Assembly (NCBI GenBank): GCA_903632075.3
Contig: CAHIKZ030005580.1
Location: 1,485,001 to 1,549,000, forward strand
Direction of reading: 5' to 3'
Source: Acanthosepion pharaonis
Lineage: Eukaryota; Mollusca; Cephalopoda; Sepiida; Sepiidae
Length of the DNA stretch: 64,000 nucleotides
Positions within the stretch are counted from its first letter, which is position 1, and each line of letters begins with the position of its first letter. The position numbers and the translations under genes were made by a program. Under the pieces are notes generated by a model. The model saw nothing but the letters and a program-made list of their open reading frames with translations. It had not been told where the DNA came from and did no database searches. This document shows positions 45,903 to 56,685 of this stretch, piece after piece.

Positions 45903-47240
45903 TAATGTTACGCTCGTCATGCGTATAACGGTAAACTACATCTGGCAAGATGATCTCTGATCGGGAGATTGGTTTGATTAATTGAGATTTACGGCATATC
46001 AACCACAATTGGTTATTTATTTTTTTTTTTTAATGCCGAAAAAATTGCTGGTAATATTTTTCTTCAAAAAATATTTCTAGCAATATCCTTCTTTTTAAAA
46101 TCGATTGCAAGTAATATTTTTTCCAAAATATATTGACGGTAACATTTTTCCAAAATGTATTGCTGGTAAAGTTTTTCAAGGAATGTATTGAAGGTAACGT
46201 TTTTCAAGGAATGTATTGCTGGTAACGTTTTTCAAGGAATGTATTGAAGGTAACGTTTTTCAAGGAAAGTATTGAAGGTAACGTTTTTCAAGGAATGTAT
46301 TGCTGGTAACGTTTTTCAAGGAATGTATTGCTGGAAACTTTTTTTAAAGGAATGTATTGATTGTAACGTTTTTCAAGGAATGTATTGACGGTATCGTTTT
46401 TCAAGGAATGTATTGCTGGTAACGTTTTTCAAGGAATGTATTGAAGGTAACGTTTTTTAAGGAATGTATTGCTGGTAACGTTTTTCAAGCAATGTATTGC
46501 TGGTAACGTTTTGCAAGGAATGTATTGACGGTAACATTTTTCAAGGGATGTATTGAAGGTAACGTTTTTCAAGCAATGTATTGCTGGTAACATTTTTCAA
46601 GGAATGTATTGCTGGTAACGTTTTTCAAGGAATGTATTGACGGTAACGTTTTTCAAGTAATGTATTGAAGGTAACATTTTTTAAGGAATGTATTGCTGGA
46701 AACTTTTTTTTAAAGGAATGTATTGCTGGTAACGTTTTTCAAGGAATGTATTGCTGGTAACGTTTTTCAAGGAAAGATTTGACGGTAACATTTTTCAAGG
46801 AATGTATTGAAGGTAACGTTTTTTAAGGAATGTATTGATGGTAACGTTTTTCAAGGAATGTATTGCTGGTAACGTTTTTCACGGAATGTATTGACGGTAA
46901 CATTATTCAAGGAATATATTGAAGGTAACGTTTTTCAAGGAATGTATTGCTGAAAACTTTTTTTTTAAGGAATGTATTGATGGTAACGTTTTTCAAGGAA
47001 TGTATTGATGGTAACGTTTTTCTAAAAAAACATATAGTTGGTAATACTCCTTTATGAAACTGTATTTCTGATAATACGATTTTTCTATCAAAATTGAAGA
47101 AGGAATTATATTATTATCTCCGTTAACAATTTTTACTTCTTCGGCAGACTGAAGGTTTCAAGTAGCGAGGATTCACCTCTTATTTGATATTGTTCGAAGG
47201 TCCACCATAACCCGGGTGGTAGCATCTGTTGTCCAAACTA
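45903..47240. repeat. Composite minisatellite element, copy 4 (nested)
   Basis: The left half of a plus-strand anchor (ACGGTAAACTACATCTGGCA, GATCTCTGATC) lies at 45925-45975. Then comes a minus-strand terminal box at 45994-46040 and a minus-oriented minisatellite to 47060. The right half of a plus-strand anchor (AGGTCCACCATAACCCGGGT, GGTAGCATCTGTT) is at 47200-47232. Plus-strand terminal boxes follow at 47484-47520 and 47785-47820. Confidence 0.7.
46109..47035 (-). repeat. Minisatellite, unit 28 bp, about 31 copies, with higher-order pattern
   Basis: Units on the plus strand run AAGGAATGTATTG-NNGG-TAACGTTTTTC, varying at the NN site (CT, AC, AA, AT). The order CT, CT, AC, AA recurs, with AC-AA pairs spaced 112, 141 and 112 bp apart. 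It is the same monomer as 22340-22815 on the opposite strand, but a distinct homogenised variant. Confidence 0.95.
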
Positions 47241-47909
47241 AACAAAGATCAACATTATAATTGAAAGAAGAAAACGATCAGGAATACATTTTTATAGCAA
47301 AATGAAAAAGCAACAACGAGAAAAAATAAAAATACATTGTTATAGTGAAATTATCAAAAATACATTTTCTGAACTAAAAATTATGAAATTACGAAAACAA
47401 AACATGATTCTCAAAGTATAGCATTATGTACAAAATACCTGTAGTATATCATAAAATTACGTACAAAATATTTAATCATCAGCATTAAATAACCCATAGA
47501 GGTGATTATATGCCGCTAAAGAAAATCAACCGGACCAAACAACCAACATGAAAGAAATCTTTCATGATATTAATCCATATAATATCCGAAATTTCTTAAA
47601 GCAATCAAACTGTATTTCAAAATATAACTTCAACAATACTACAGCATAAAAGACACATATCACCGCCCATTGTAATTATCTTAACACAAAAGCTAAGTTT
47701 TATCTACCATGTATTCAATTGTGATAGCAGAATGTCATATATCATATTTATATATTTTCAAGCTCCTAAGATAATGTAATTTCAGCATTAAATGACCAAT
47801 AAGGAATTAATATGCCGTTAAATAAACAATTCCATCAAGTTTTAATGCTACGCATCTTGCTCAACGAGTAGGAAACTCGAGTTAATATAGCATAAATTGT
47901 ACCCTGCAC

Positions 47910-47948
<39 letters not shown>
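47910..47948. repeat. (AT)n microsatellite
   Basis: AT array of about 39 bp. Confidence 0.97.
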
Positions 47949-47949
<1 letters not shown>

Positions 47950-47961
47950 CGTCACACATTA

Positions 47962-48121
47962 TGAAAAGTCCGACAATTATGTTTATACATTCTTTTTATA
48001 GATCCAGGCCGGTAAATGTCCTTAATACTGTTTATTAAAAACAGAGCATTTACTTGAATATCTGTTTCTATAAAAAGAACGTATAAACATAAAAAAAATG
48101 TCTTAAAATAATTGTCGGACT
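47962..48121. repeat. Hairpin fragment of SINE family 2 tail
   Basis: GTCCGACAATTAT and TTCTTTTTATAGA on the left are repeated inverted on the right (TCTATAAAAAGAAC, AATAATTGTCGGAC) around CAGGCCGGTAAATGTCCTTA and ACAGAGCATTTACTTGAATA. Confidence 0.75.
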
Positions 48122-48400
48122 TCGTCCATTTCATAAGGTGTGACGTCATTTGTTTACATTTGGATACGCATCGGGCAGATATGAATCTACGAGAGAAAAT
48201 GATGCAGAATTGTAGTTTAAAAACAGTAAAATCGACCTTGCTAACCGAAACGCTCCTCTGTGGCTCAATCGGTAAAAGCACGTCAGGCTATTAGACGTTT
48301 CCGTATAGGATACAGGTACGATTCATGGCGGAGGACGCATATACTCTATGAAACGGTCTCGGACATTCAACGCAGTAAATGTAGCTAATGCTGTTTTTTT
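48122..48400 (+). mobile_element. Pseudo-tRNA SINE, family 2, copy 3
   Basis: Co-linear with 33186-33570 reversed: GATACGCATCGGGCAGATAT, CGACCTTGCTAACCG, tRNA-like body 48254-48335 (TCCTCTG/CGGAGGA acceptor-like pair, CGGTAAAAGCACGTCAGGCT, T arm ACAGGTACGATTCATGG), then TCGGACATTC and a shortened tail. Confidence 0.8.
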
Positions 48401-48418
48401 TTTTAAGATATTTTTTTC

Positions 48419-48535
48419 TGTTTATAACTTCTTTTTATAGATCCAGGTCGGTAAATGACCTTAATACTGTTTATTATACACAGAGCATTTACTTAAATAT
48501 TTGTATCTATAAAAAGAATGTATAAACAAAAAAAT
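48419..48535. repeat. SINE family 2 tail, extra copy
   Basis: TTCTTTTTATAGATCCAGGT, GGTAAATGACCTTAATACTG and ATCTATAAAAAGAATG repeat the hairpin block at 47962-48121. Confidence 0.7.
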
Positions 48536-48804
48536 GTCTGTGGCTTCACTCCACCTTCAGGTATTGTAAGCAGAAGAACGAGAATGCTGTACAGTTGGTT
48601 ATATAAACAACTGTCGCGGGCAAATTCAGGCAGTGTCTCACACAGAGCAAACCAAATTAAGGTCCACGAATTGGACGAGAGGGCATCACGCGTATCACAG
48701 ACTGGCTGGAGATAATTGACAAAATATTGGAGCGAATAAAATTTCTCATTGCATTTCTTCAAAAAGCCATTAAGTCCCGTTTCTCTACAATGATTACCAC
48801 TGCT

Positions 48805-48984
<180 letters not shown>

Positions 48985-49271
48985 TTATATTTACCTCTAG
49001 AAACGAAATAGAAATGTGATTTATAGTATTATTAGATGTCCATTTCTGATTTGTTTTCCAACTCGTAAATTGCCAGGCGCAGCACAGCTGTCTGTTTCAG
49101 ACAGATCTTTCATACACATTCTTTGTTATGTATTATTGTTATATCGGTTTATATTAAAATGGAATATTTAAAAAACAGAAGCAATATCGTTAGTGAAATA
49201 AAAAGTCAATAGATATACTTTTTTATCCGTTCTCTCTTGTAACTCGCTCTTGTCTAGTAACTGAAATACCA

Positions 49272-49314
<43 letters not shown>

Positions 49315-49390
49315 GTGAGTACGTGTATCTATCTATCTATCTATGTGAGTACGTGTGTGTGTGTGTGTTTGTGTGTGTGTGTGCACACGT
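49272..49390. repeat. (TATC)n and (GT)n microsatellites
   Basis: About ten TATC units, a GTGAGTACGTGT linker, four more TATC units with the same linker, then GT-rich sequence. The linker is duplicated. Confidence 0.95.
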
Positions 49391-49511
49391 TTGTGTGTCT
49401 GTGTGTATGTGAATAATTAAAACGAAAATTCATTTTATCTTGCATGGTTCGTCCTGAAGTGAACTTTAACAAGGCAATTTTCAGAATTTTATTTTGCAAC
49501 AAGTATTTTCT

Positions 49512-49840
49512 CCTGGGTAAGACGATGAACTACTCCCAAGAGGAAGGCCTCTGATCAGGATGTTTTGAGGAGTGTAGAGCCACCTCTTCGTTGCTGGTGT
49601 TCCAAGGTCAATACTGACCCGTGTTGGTAGCACCTGTTAGGGTCCGATTCATGGGCAAATAGTTAACACACAAACTGAGTTCAAAATACTATGAAAGTGT
49701 AAAAATAGGTTTCAATGCCAGCAATACTTTTTGTATAAAATTATTACTAGCAATGAATTTTAGAAGGGAAAAATATTAAAATAAATTTTTGAAAGAAAAA
49801 ATATTACCAGCAATATATTTTTAAGAAAAATATTACTTTT
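49512..49840 (+). repeat. Composite minisatellite element, copy 5 (3' truncated)
   Basis: Anchor at 49512-49675 (CTGGGTAAGACGATGAACTA, CCTCTGATCAGGA, GTGTTGGTAGCACCTGTTAG), then about four degenerate minisatellite units. An (AT)n array follows at 49845-49878, and the terminal box is missing. Confidence 0.8.
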
Positions 49841-49841
49841 A

Positions 49842-49844
<3 letters not shown>

Positions 49845-49878
<34 letters not shown>
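49845..49878. repeat. (AT)n microsatellite
   Basis: AT array of 34 bp. Confidence 0.97.
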
Positions 49879-49881
<3 letters not shown>

Positions 49882-49949
49882 CTGAAGAAAGATTGAGGTC
49901 AATCTGAAATATCAAAAATCTATATAAATACTTTCATAAAAAATATTAT

Positions 49950-49951
<2 letters not shown>

Positions 49952-50013
<62 letters not shown>
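49952..50013. repeat. (AT)n microsatellite
   Basis: AT array of 62 bp. Confidence 0.97.
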
Positions 50014-50014
<1 letters not shown>

Positions 50015-50139
50015 CGGTTTGACATTGTCATGACATAAGACGAAGCAAACCAAACGAAAACAACAAGTATTTATAAACAAAAGTATTTTTAGTAATTTTT
50101 TTAAATTTAAGAAAGCCTCATGAAAATTCATCAGACTAA

Positions 50140-50245
50140 CTGAAAAATCTAGATACATTAAGGAGGATGCTAAGTGACAAGTGTTGGCAATTTATGGAGG
50201 ATACTAAGTGAAAATAGTAGACAAATTATGGAGGATGCTAAGGGA
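50140..50245 (+). repeat. Tandem repeat, unit about 32 bp, three copies
   Basis: AGGAGGATGCTAAGTGACAA, GGAGGATACTAAGTGAAAAT and GGAGGATGCTAAGGGACATA recur at intervals of 35-40 bp. Confidence 0.75.
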
Positions 50246-50292
50246 CATAATTTAATATCTAATAAACGTAAGTAAATGATACACTATATTTA

Positions 50293-50420
50293 CATTATTC
50301 CGACTATCGTCCTCATCTTTGTTGCCATATTTATCACAACGTTTAGGCCGACGTACCCTCGCGCCTTCTTCAGGTGGTTGGAATGTCGAAACGAAGCCTT
50401 TATTTTGATCGATGGGGTAG
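50293..50420 (-). repeat. One-armed relative of the 40.2-kb fold-back
   Basis: ACATTATTCCGACTATCG, CATCTTTGTTGCCATATTTA, ACAACGTTTAGGCCG then CGCGCCTTCTTCAGGTGG. It has a single arm, which helps define the repeat from which the fold-back was built. Confidence 0.7.
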
Positions 50421-50908
50421 ATTGTTCCTCGTGCTATGTGTAATGGTGTCAGTTATCAGTTATCTCCTGTTAATTCCCCTCTCCAAGGTCTCCACTGCCT
50501 TAACCGGGTATTGAACTCACAACTCTGGGTCCTGTCACTGGATCTAATCAACTCAATTCTAAGTTAATAATTCGCCTGATATCCCCAAGCGGTCACCCAT
50601 TTATGTAGTGACCTGGCTATATTTTTGTCGCAAGGGATGATCTTCCAAGAAATGTGAACTGTTGTGAGGCCGTGAACGTGAATTTAGCGATTACAGAACA
50701 TTCTATATATTTTCCTCTTGGTAAATTGTTTTTGAGGAACATTTTTAAATCAAGCCGACTCAATCAGACTCATTAATAAAAGTACATAGTTCAATTCATA
50801 ATCTGCTTTTATTTAAAGTAATTGTCACTTATATTGCTCCATAATTTAGTTTTATGAGCGTTTCTTAAATTAACAAAAATTAGAAAAAACTAGCAATAAT
50901 TTTACTTT

Positions 50909-50913
<5 letters not shown>

Positions 50914-50947
<34 letters not shown>
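50914..50947. repeat. (AT)n microsatellite
   Basis: AT array of 34 bp. Confidence 0.97.
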
Positions 50948-50950
<3 letters not shown>

Positions 50951-51138
50951 TTGGCGATTTAATTTAGTTTCTTTTTTCTTTTTGTTACGTCTATTTTTTT
51001 TTATTAAATTTATTGTCATAAATGTTTGTTGAATAGTTGTTTTTGCTTAGTTGCATATAAACCTCCATGATTTATTTAATGCCGAAATCTTAATATTTTT
51101 ACTCAATTTTATTTTATTTTTTCATTTTGGGGGATATT

Positions 51139-51319
51139 TTAACCCTTGGAACCCTGACAATCACTTTACCGGTGTTAGAGAAAAATGATTCAATGCCTTG
51201 TAACTATTTTTTTTTATATCTACTGTGAAACATTACATATCAATTATTTGCGAAGTTTGACTCAGGAGCTCAGACAGAAGGGTTAACATTGTTCATGAAC
51301 TCAGGGCTCAAAGGGTTAA
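51139..51319. mobile_element. piggyBac-type MITE
   Basis: TTAA at both ends (51139-51142, 51316-51319) and inverted ends CCCTTGGAACCCTGA / CCCTTTGAGCCCTGA (13 of 15). TTAA target duplication plus CCC-initiated ends is diagnostic of the piggyBac superfamily. The 173-bp interior is non-coding. Confidence 0.85.
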
Positions 51320-51339
51320 TGGTCTTACCAATTAACACA

Positions 51340-51480
51340 TAGCTTGGAGTGGGGGGTGGAGAACAATTGGATTCATATCTTTCCCAATGGTATTTGCGCG
51401 TAAGGGAATATAATGAACCAAAGTTGGATTGGAAATCGACTCTCACTCATTGTCGTTTGCACCACCCTCACATCCAATCT
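51340..51480 (-). mobile_element. SINE family 3, copy 1 (partial)
   Basis: GGATTCATATCTTTCCCAAT, GCGCGTAAGGGAATATAATG and GATTGGAAATCGA correspond to the middle of 51598-51825. Confidence 0.55.
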
Positions 51481-51597
51481 GTAAGTGTGTTTGAAAAATA
51501 CCCTCAATAACTGAATATGCAGTCATTCATTCAGTTATGTGCCATGCGTGATAGACGCTTAGACGATCATGTATCTTTCGATAAATGACTGACGAGG

Positions 51598-51825
51598 CAG
51601 TTTTTTTTTCCATAGTAGTAAGCTATATCTTTCTGCGATAGACCAGTTGCCATCCAAGGCTATAGAACCCGATCTGTCCTGTTATTTATTTATATCTGGA
51701 GGGGGGAGAGAAGAAAAGGATTCATACCTTTCTTAAGGATATTAGCACGTAAGTGAATGGATTCGACAGGAATTCGATTCTTCAGTTCGAGCCGCTATCC
51801 ATTACCCCACCGTGCCTCTAATATG
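51598..51825 (-). mobile_element. SINE family 3, copy 2 (tRNA-like head)
   Basis: Minus strand: GGCACGGTGGGGTAATGGAT then AGCGGCTCGAACTGAAGAAT (tRNA-like boxes), GTGAATGG-like reading into ATATCCTTAAGAAAGGTATG, and a body with GGATGGCAACTGGTCTATCG and CAGAAAGATATAGC. Confidence 0.65.
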
Positions 51826-52088
51826 CACCTGAATATGTAAACATTAACTAGGTTTAACAAAACTTATCCGATTACTTCTTCTTTGTCAAATCTGTCAGAT
51901 CCTCCCAAAATTTAAATACAATCTCAATGGTCCTCTTTTGTATTTCTGATCGCAGTGCCTTTATTGTCTTATCTCCTCACTAACGTCTCCTAATCTTCCT
52001 TCTTTCCTAGTAATCACAATGCGTCTTAGAGGCTTTATTGCCTTGTTTGGAATAACATAATTAAATTACAACCTCAATACATCAAATG

Positions 52089-52089
<1 letters not shown>

Positions 52090-52141
<52 letters not shown>

Positions 52142-52151
52142 AATATATATA

Positions 52152-52201
<50 letters not shown>
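52090..52201. repeat. (AT)n microsatellite, two runs
   Basis: AT runs 52090-52137 and 52158-52201 with an AT-rich break. Confidence 0.97.
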
Positions 52202-52202
<1 letters not shown>

Positions 52203-52205
<3 letters not shown>

Positions 52206-52440
52206 GAGATATGGACGGAAGCTCGGATTGAGAAATTGACAGCCGAGTTTGAATTCCATTCAGATCCATTATATTCACGTATCCGTTAATATCCTTGAGA
52301 AAGGTATGACTCCTCTTCTTCTCCCCCAAACTATTGGTAAATTGCAGGACAGACCGTGTTTTATAGGCTTGGATGGCAACTGGTCTATGGCAGAAAGAAA
52401 TGGCAACCTACTGCGTCGCCAGTCATGTATCCACATAGCA
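52203..52440 (+). mobile_element. SINE family 3, copy 3 (inverted relative to copy 2)
   Basis: GGAGATATGGACGGAAGCTC head, GAATTCCATTCAGATCC, ATATCCTTGAGAAAGGTATG and GGATGGCAACTGGTCTATGG. It forms a tail-to-head inverted pair with 51598-51825. Confidence 0.65.
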
Positions 52441-52445
52441 CATAA

Positions 52446-52448
<3 letters not shown>

Positions 52449-52505
<57 letters not shown>
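52449..52505. repeat. (AT)n microsatellite, left flank of mariner
   Basis: AT array of 57 bp ending at the mariner left end. Confidence 0.97.
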
Positions 52506-52506
<1 letters not shown>

Positions 52507-52508
<2 letters not shown>

Positions 52509-53746
52509 GTCATCCCATAAATTTTGTCCGAATTTTGAATAAAGAAAACAAGTGACCAAATGTTACATATAATTACAGATTCAATCAACAATATATTTTC
52601 CCTGATTATCTATGACTTCCTTCCATCGATTAACAAGCTTACTAATTCCATTACTGTAAAATTCTTTTGGCGTTGATTCGAAGAACTCACAAATGTCAGT
52701 TTTAACCTCTTCCTGTGTTATAAAAGCTGTTTCTTCCAAATGATTCTGTAAGCTACGAAAAAAATGGTAGTCTGAAGGAGCAAGATTCGGAGAATTAGGT
52801 GGATGAGGAATTTTCTCTCAACCAAGTTCTTCGATCTTTTGTGACGTGATTCTTGCTGTGTGGGGTCGCGCATTGTCCTGATGAAACATCACCTCTTTTC
52901 GATTAACTAGAGCAGGTCTTTTTTTCCTCAAAGCTTGGTTCAAACGCTCTAATTGCTGCAAGTATATTTGAACATTAATTGTTGCATTACGTGGTAAGAA
53001 TTCAAAGTGGATTATTCATTGGCGATCCCACCAGATTGAAAGAAGAACCTTTTGCCCATGAAGTTCCCTTCTCGGCTGTGGCTGGGGTCCTTCCCCTTTA
53101 CCAAGCCAGTGTCTACAACGCTTAACATTTCGATAAAAGATCCATTTTTCGTCGCCAGTCCCAAGTCTATCCAAAAAAGGTGAAACAATTTGGCGAGAAT
53201 GGAGAGAAGAGCAGATGTCAACTCGGGATTTGAGGTTGTTTTCAGACAATTCATGAGGCCTCCATTTTCCAAGTTTAGGAACTTTTCCAAGTTGTTGAAG
53301 ATGACGATGAACAGTTGTATGGTTTGAACTGAGAACCACTGCCAATTCCTCAACTGATAAAGCAGGATTTTCTTCAAGGGCTGCTTCAAGAAGCTTTTCA
53401 TCAAACTCACCTGGACGTCCGGTTCGATCTTCATTTTAAAGGGTGAAATGTCCACCTCTGAATTTTGAAATCCATCTTCTGCAAGTTCTTTCATTCACAC
53501 ATTCCTCTCCATAAACTGAGTGAATGATTCTAGCCGCTTCGGCTGCTGAGTTTCCTTTCTTGTAAACTTCCATGTACTTCCATGTTAGCAGGGTTTTAAT
53601 CAAACAAAATTCAATTTTATTGTTAAAATTTGATCATTTTAAATGCATCTAAACATAAAAATAATGTTTAGCTTCATTAGACATTATAAAATTCTCTTTA
53701 AATTTCGTGCATTTTAACAAAAAGTTAAAAATCGGACAGAACATAT

Positions 53747-53749
<3 letters not shown>
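52507..53749 (-). mobile_element. Mariner element, near full length (about 1.24 kb)
   Basis: Left end GTCATCCCATAAATTTTGTC and right-end complement TATCCCATATGTTCTGTCCG share an inverted repeat of about 27 bp (ATCCCATA-TT-TGTCCGA-TTTT). Both ends abut (AT)n (52449-52505 and 53750-53792), consistent with insertion at a TA inside one TA-rich array. The transposase is on the minus strand. Confidence 0.85.
52581..53573 (-). pseudogene. Mariner transposase, one frame with three nonsense codons
   Basis: The enzyme cuts mariner ends and inserts at TA. From the ATG at 53573 the minus strand stays in one frame for 993 bases to the stop at 52581, with no frameshift. Order: KKGNSAAEAARIIHSVYGEE and NERTCRRWISKFRGGHF (helix-turn-helix region), a stop where most mariners have a sense codon, RTGRPGEFDEKLL, LSSNHTTVHRHLQQLGKVPK, WRPHELSENNLKSR, TGDEKWI (first catalytic Asp), LLSIWWDRQ followed by a stop, IIHFEFLPRNATINVQIY, HQDNARPHT (second Asp), a stop, then HPPNSPNLAPSDYHFF (third Asp, DD34D type) and a WKEVIDNQGKYI end. 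About 330 codons against roughly 345 for the family, so a short N-terminal extension may lie upstream. Inactive because of the stops, but little decayed. Confidence 0.9.

Positions 53750-53792
<43 letters not shown>
53750..53792. repeat. (AT)n microsatellite, right flank of mariner
   Basis: AT array of 43 bp beginning at the mariner right end. Confidence 0.97.
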
Positions 53793-53794
<2 letters not shown>

Positions 53795-54213
53795 CTGTAA
53801 CAGCAAAATTGTCCAATTGTTAATTAATCTTTGAACCGTTGTATCTTATAAATGATTAACGATATCTTACTGACATTCTCATACTAAGACTATTAGACTG
53901 TACTGTGAACAATAAGAATGTATTTAGCTCTCAGTTGAATTGATGACCCCTCTTCCTGTTGTGACCTCCTGTCTCTTGAATGGAAGATGTCTGATGTATG
54001 TATCTTGGTGACAATTACTGAAGGTCTGAATGATCCTTTTCCTCTCACCATTACTCACTTGAGAAGACAAAACTTAAAACTTTTTCTAGCTGAATAACTC
54101 AAAGGTTTTTTCGGTGATTCTTATAACAAATGGTGTCAAGATGGATAAACGTCTAATCGGAAAACATAGAAAAGAAACTCAGTTAGTATAATAGTTTTTT
54201 TAGATATCAAACA

Positions 54214-54278
54214 TTTTGTGAGATGGACAATTATCCCACAATTTAGACAATTTTCTGAAGGTATATATACATATACAT

Positions 54279-54345
<67 letters not shown>
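54214..54345 (+). repeat. Local duplication, copy 1, with (AT)n
   Basis: TGAGATGGACAATTAT, ATTTAGACAATTTTCTGA and ATATACATATACATACATAC recur in the same order at 54768-54920. Confidence 0.7.
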
Positions 54346-54348
<3 letters not shown>

Positions 54349-54767
54349 ATAAAAAATTAGACAGCATATATTTATATACAAAGAAATAATCACGCATAGA
54401 ATCAATCAGCAAAATTGAGAAGATATCCATCGCTAAAATATAAAAACATTTACTGTTAATCCATAGAATGATATCCTCATTTATAAAACTGTTGTCAGTT
54501 GTTTCAGTTTATATTTTTTTTAAATGCAAGATTCTTTATTCATCGTCAGACATATTTTTTCCATATAAAATCAAAAACTTGAAGACGAAATAATTGTTTG
54601 TAGACCGAAAGATGTTTTTTTTTGAGAATATGCTATTAAACAATATCTGAACGTGCAAAAACGCAACGCTAAGTTTTCAAAAAGAATATTTTATTTGAAC
54701 TTTTTGTGATATGGCAAAATACGTATTTTTTACAAGTGATATCAGTATATAGTTCAATTAATATGTG

Positions 54768-54970
54768 AGATGGACAGTTGTATTTTTATCCGGATCGATG
54801 TTTTTTTATAAACATAAAACATTCCAAAGAAATAACGATTTAGACAATTTTTCTGACCCCGTTAGTAGGATATATATGCATTAAAATATACATATACATA
54901 CATACATATATATATATATAAACATAAAAAAATTATTGATGCGTGATTATTTCTTTGTATATATATATTA
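54768..54970 (+). repeat. Local duplication, copy 2
   Basis: TGAGATGGACAGTTGTA, GATTTAGACAATTTTTCTGA and the ATACATACATATATATA tail. ATGCGTGATTATTTCTTTGT at 54938 is the exact complement of a stretch at 54378-54398. Confidence 0.7.
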
Positions 54971-56469
54971 TATATATAAAGAAATAATTATTTATTTAAA
55001 ATATGATTCCAAATCATTACATAGAATCAAAACAAACAGGCCGAAAACTTCAATATAATCCTTTAAAATTAAATTGAATTGAAATTAAAATGGGCGTTCC
55101 ATCTTCAAGCGAAATTTTGTTGGAATAACGAATATCTGAAAACTTGTTTTAAAAATTAAAATCAAAATCGCTAGGGCGAATTGTCCCTAAATTGGGTAGG
55201 CGAATATAAGTAATGATGCTTTAAAGGTGTCAGTCAGGGGGAAAAATGAAACGGAAGATGTATTAATCTTCGTTAAGTTTCTAGTCTATGGATATATTTT
55301 TTATTTATTTTATTTATTTATGAAAACATATAAAAAGAAAAAATTTTCGTAACGTTTGTTTTTGACGAATAAAGGGTTATCTTTTATGTAAGGTATTTAA
55401 TCTACCTTGGGCTATGGATTAGTGGGTTTATTTTTGTAGTTAATTATTAATCTGATATTGGGCTATTTGTTAAACGATTTTTTTTTTTAATCCTTTAAAC
55501 CAAAATTAGATGCCTACCACAAAACCGTCATGTCTATTATTTTAGATTATTTTTTGAGTTTAATAATGCAATAAAATGGAGGCACAAAGGGCATGGGTCA
55601 TCCCGCTTTACATATTCTATCGGTCAATAATTTTCCATTTAAGACAGGTGCCAAAAAATTTTGATGGGATTTTTTTGTTTATATTATTTTTGAGAAAATT
55701 CTTCGTTATATTGATATTAGTTCTCTGTGGATGAAATAGTACATTGGTATACCACAGAATTAATACAACATTTATTTTCTAACGTCTTCAGGGGTTAGAC
55801 GCAACGCTAAGTGTTTTTCAAAATTTAATACTGTTTTGGCAGAATTATTTGTTTTTATTTCGTTGATTATCAGAGCAGCTGTAGCTTAATTTTAGGGTGA
55901 TGAATAAATTACTGCTTACTGTTGGTGGGGAAGTGTATATTAATTAGAGCTAAAATTTCTGTCCTAGTTTTCTAATTTTGGTTGAACATAAAATGTGTTT
56001 TTTCCATGTCAGTGTAATAGTTATGTTAGCATTTTTATATTTTTTAGGGCAGTGTTATAGAAAAGTGTTGTTGGAATATCACGCATAGATTTCAAAGCAA
56101 TACAATTGTATCAATGCGTCTTCTATAATTATGTGTTGGCTGGTAAGTTAAACGTCATAAAACCTTTTCAAATTAGATAGACATATAATTTATAAATTAT
56201 CAAAATAATTTTTTCTGATTTTTTTAATCCAGTATACCAAAAAATGCTATCTATACAAAAAACTTAAATATTAAGACAAAATACTCCAGATATTAAATAG
56301 TGAAGGTCGTTATTGTTTTTATCCATTGGTATTTTGAATAGGACCGATTTCTTTGTGATATCCTTGTTAGGTTAGCCAAATAATAGTCATTAAATCCTTA
56401 TTGATATTTATGACTTTTGTATGCACCATTTTTTTTCTAAAAATATGCTTTGATTATTTCCTTCCTATT

Positions 56470-56472
<3 letters not shown>
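54971..56472. other. Unassigned AT-rich DNA
   Basis: Small shared blocks with other parts of the window (CGCAACGCTAAG near 54660 and 55800; ATTATCAGAGCAGCTGTAGC near 55866) but no defined element or gene. Confidence 0.45.

Positions 56473-56516
<44 letters not shown>
56473..56516. repeat. (AT)n microsatellite
   Basis: AT array of 44 bp. Confidence 0.97.
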
Positions 56517-56518
<2 letters not shown>

Positions 56519-56640
56519 GAAATATAGTCTTAAGTTTTGCTATATTTATGGGATAAAGTGGTCAATATCAGAGATAGAGCGTGTGTAATTATAAAAGTGA
56601 ACATTGAAGTCAAAGTTCAGTTGCATGCTAGCATGAAATG
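56517..56640 (+). repeat. Dispersed repeat B, copy 8
   Basis: TGCTATATTTATGGGATAAA, GTGGTCAATATCAGAGATAG and GTGAACATTGAAGTCAAAG, bounded by (AT)n at both ends. Confidence 0.75.

Positions 56641-56642
<2 letters not shown>

Positions 56643-56682
<40 letters not shown>
56643..56682. repeat. (AT)n microsatellite
   Basis: AT array of 40 bp. Confidence 0.97.

Positions 56683-56685
<3 letters not shown>

Noticed and set aside
46109..47035. CRISPR-like array of 28-bp repeats
   Set aside because: Units are directly contiguous with no unique spacers, vary internally, and sit in a eukaryotic genome.
48254..48335. Functional tRNA gene
   Set aside because: Anticodon stem is mismatched, T arm is damaged, and it lies inside a dispersed repeat.
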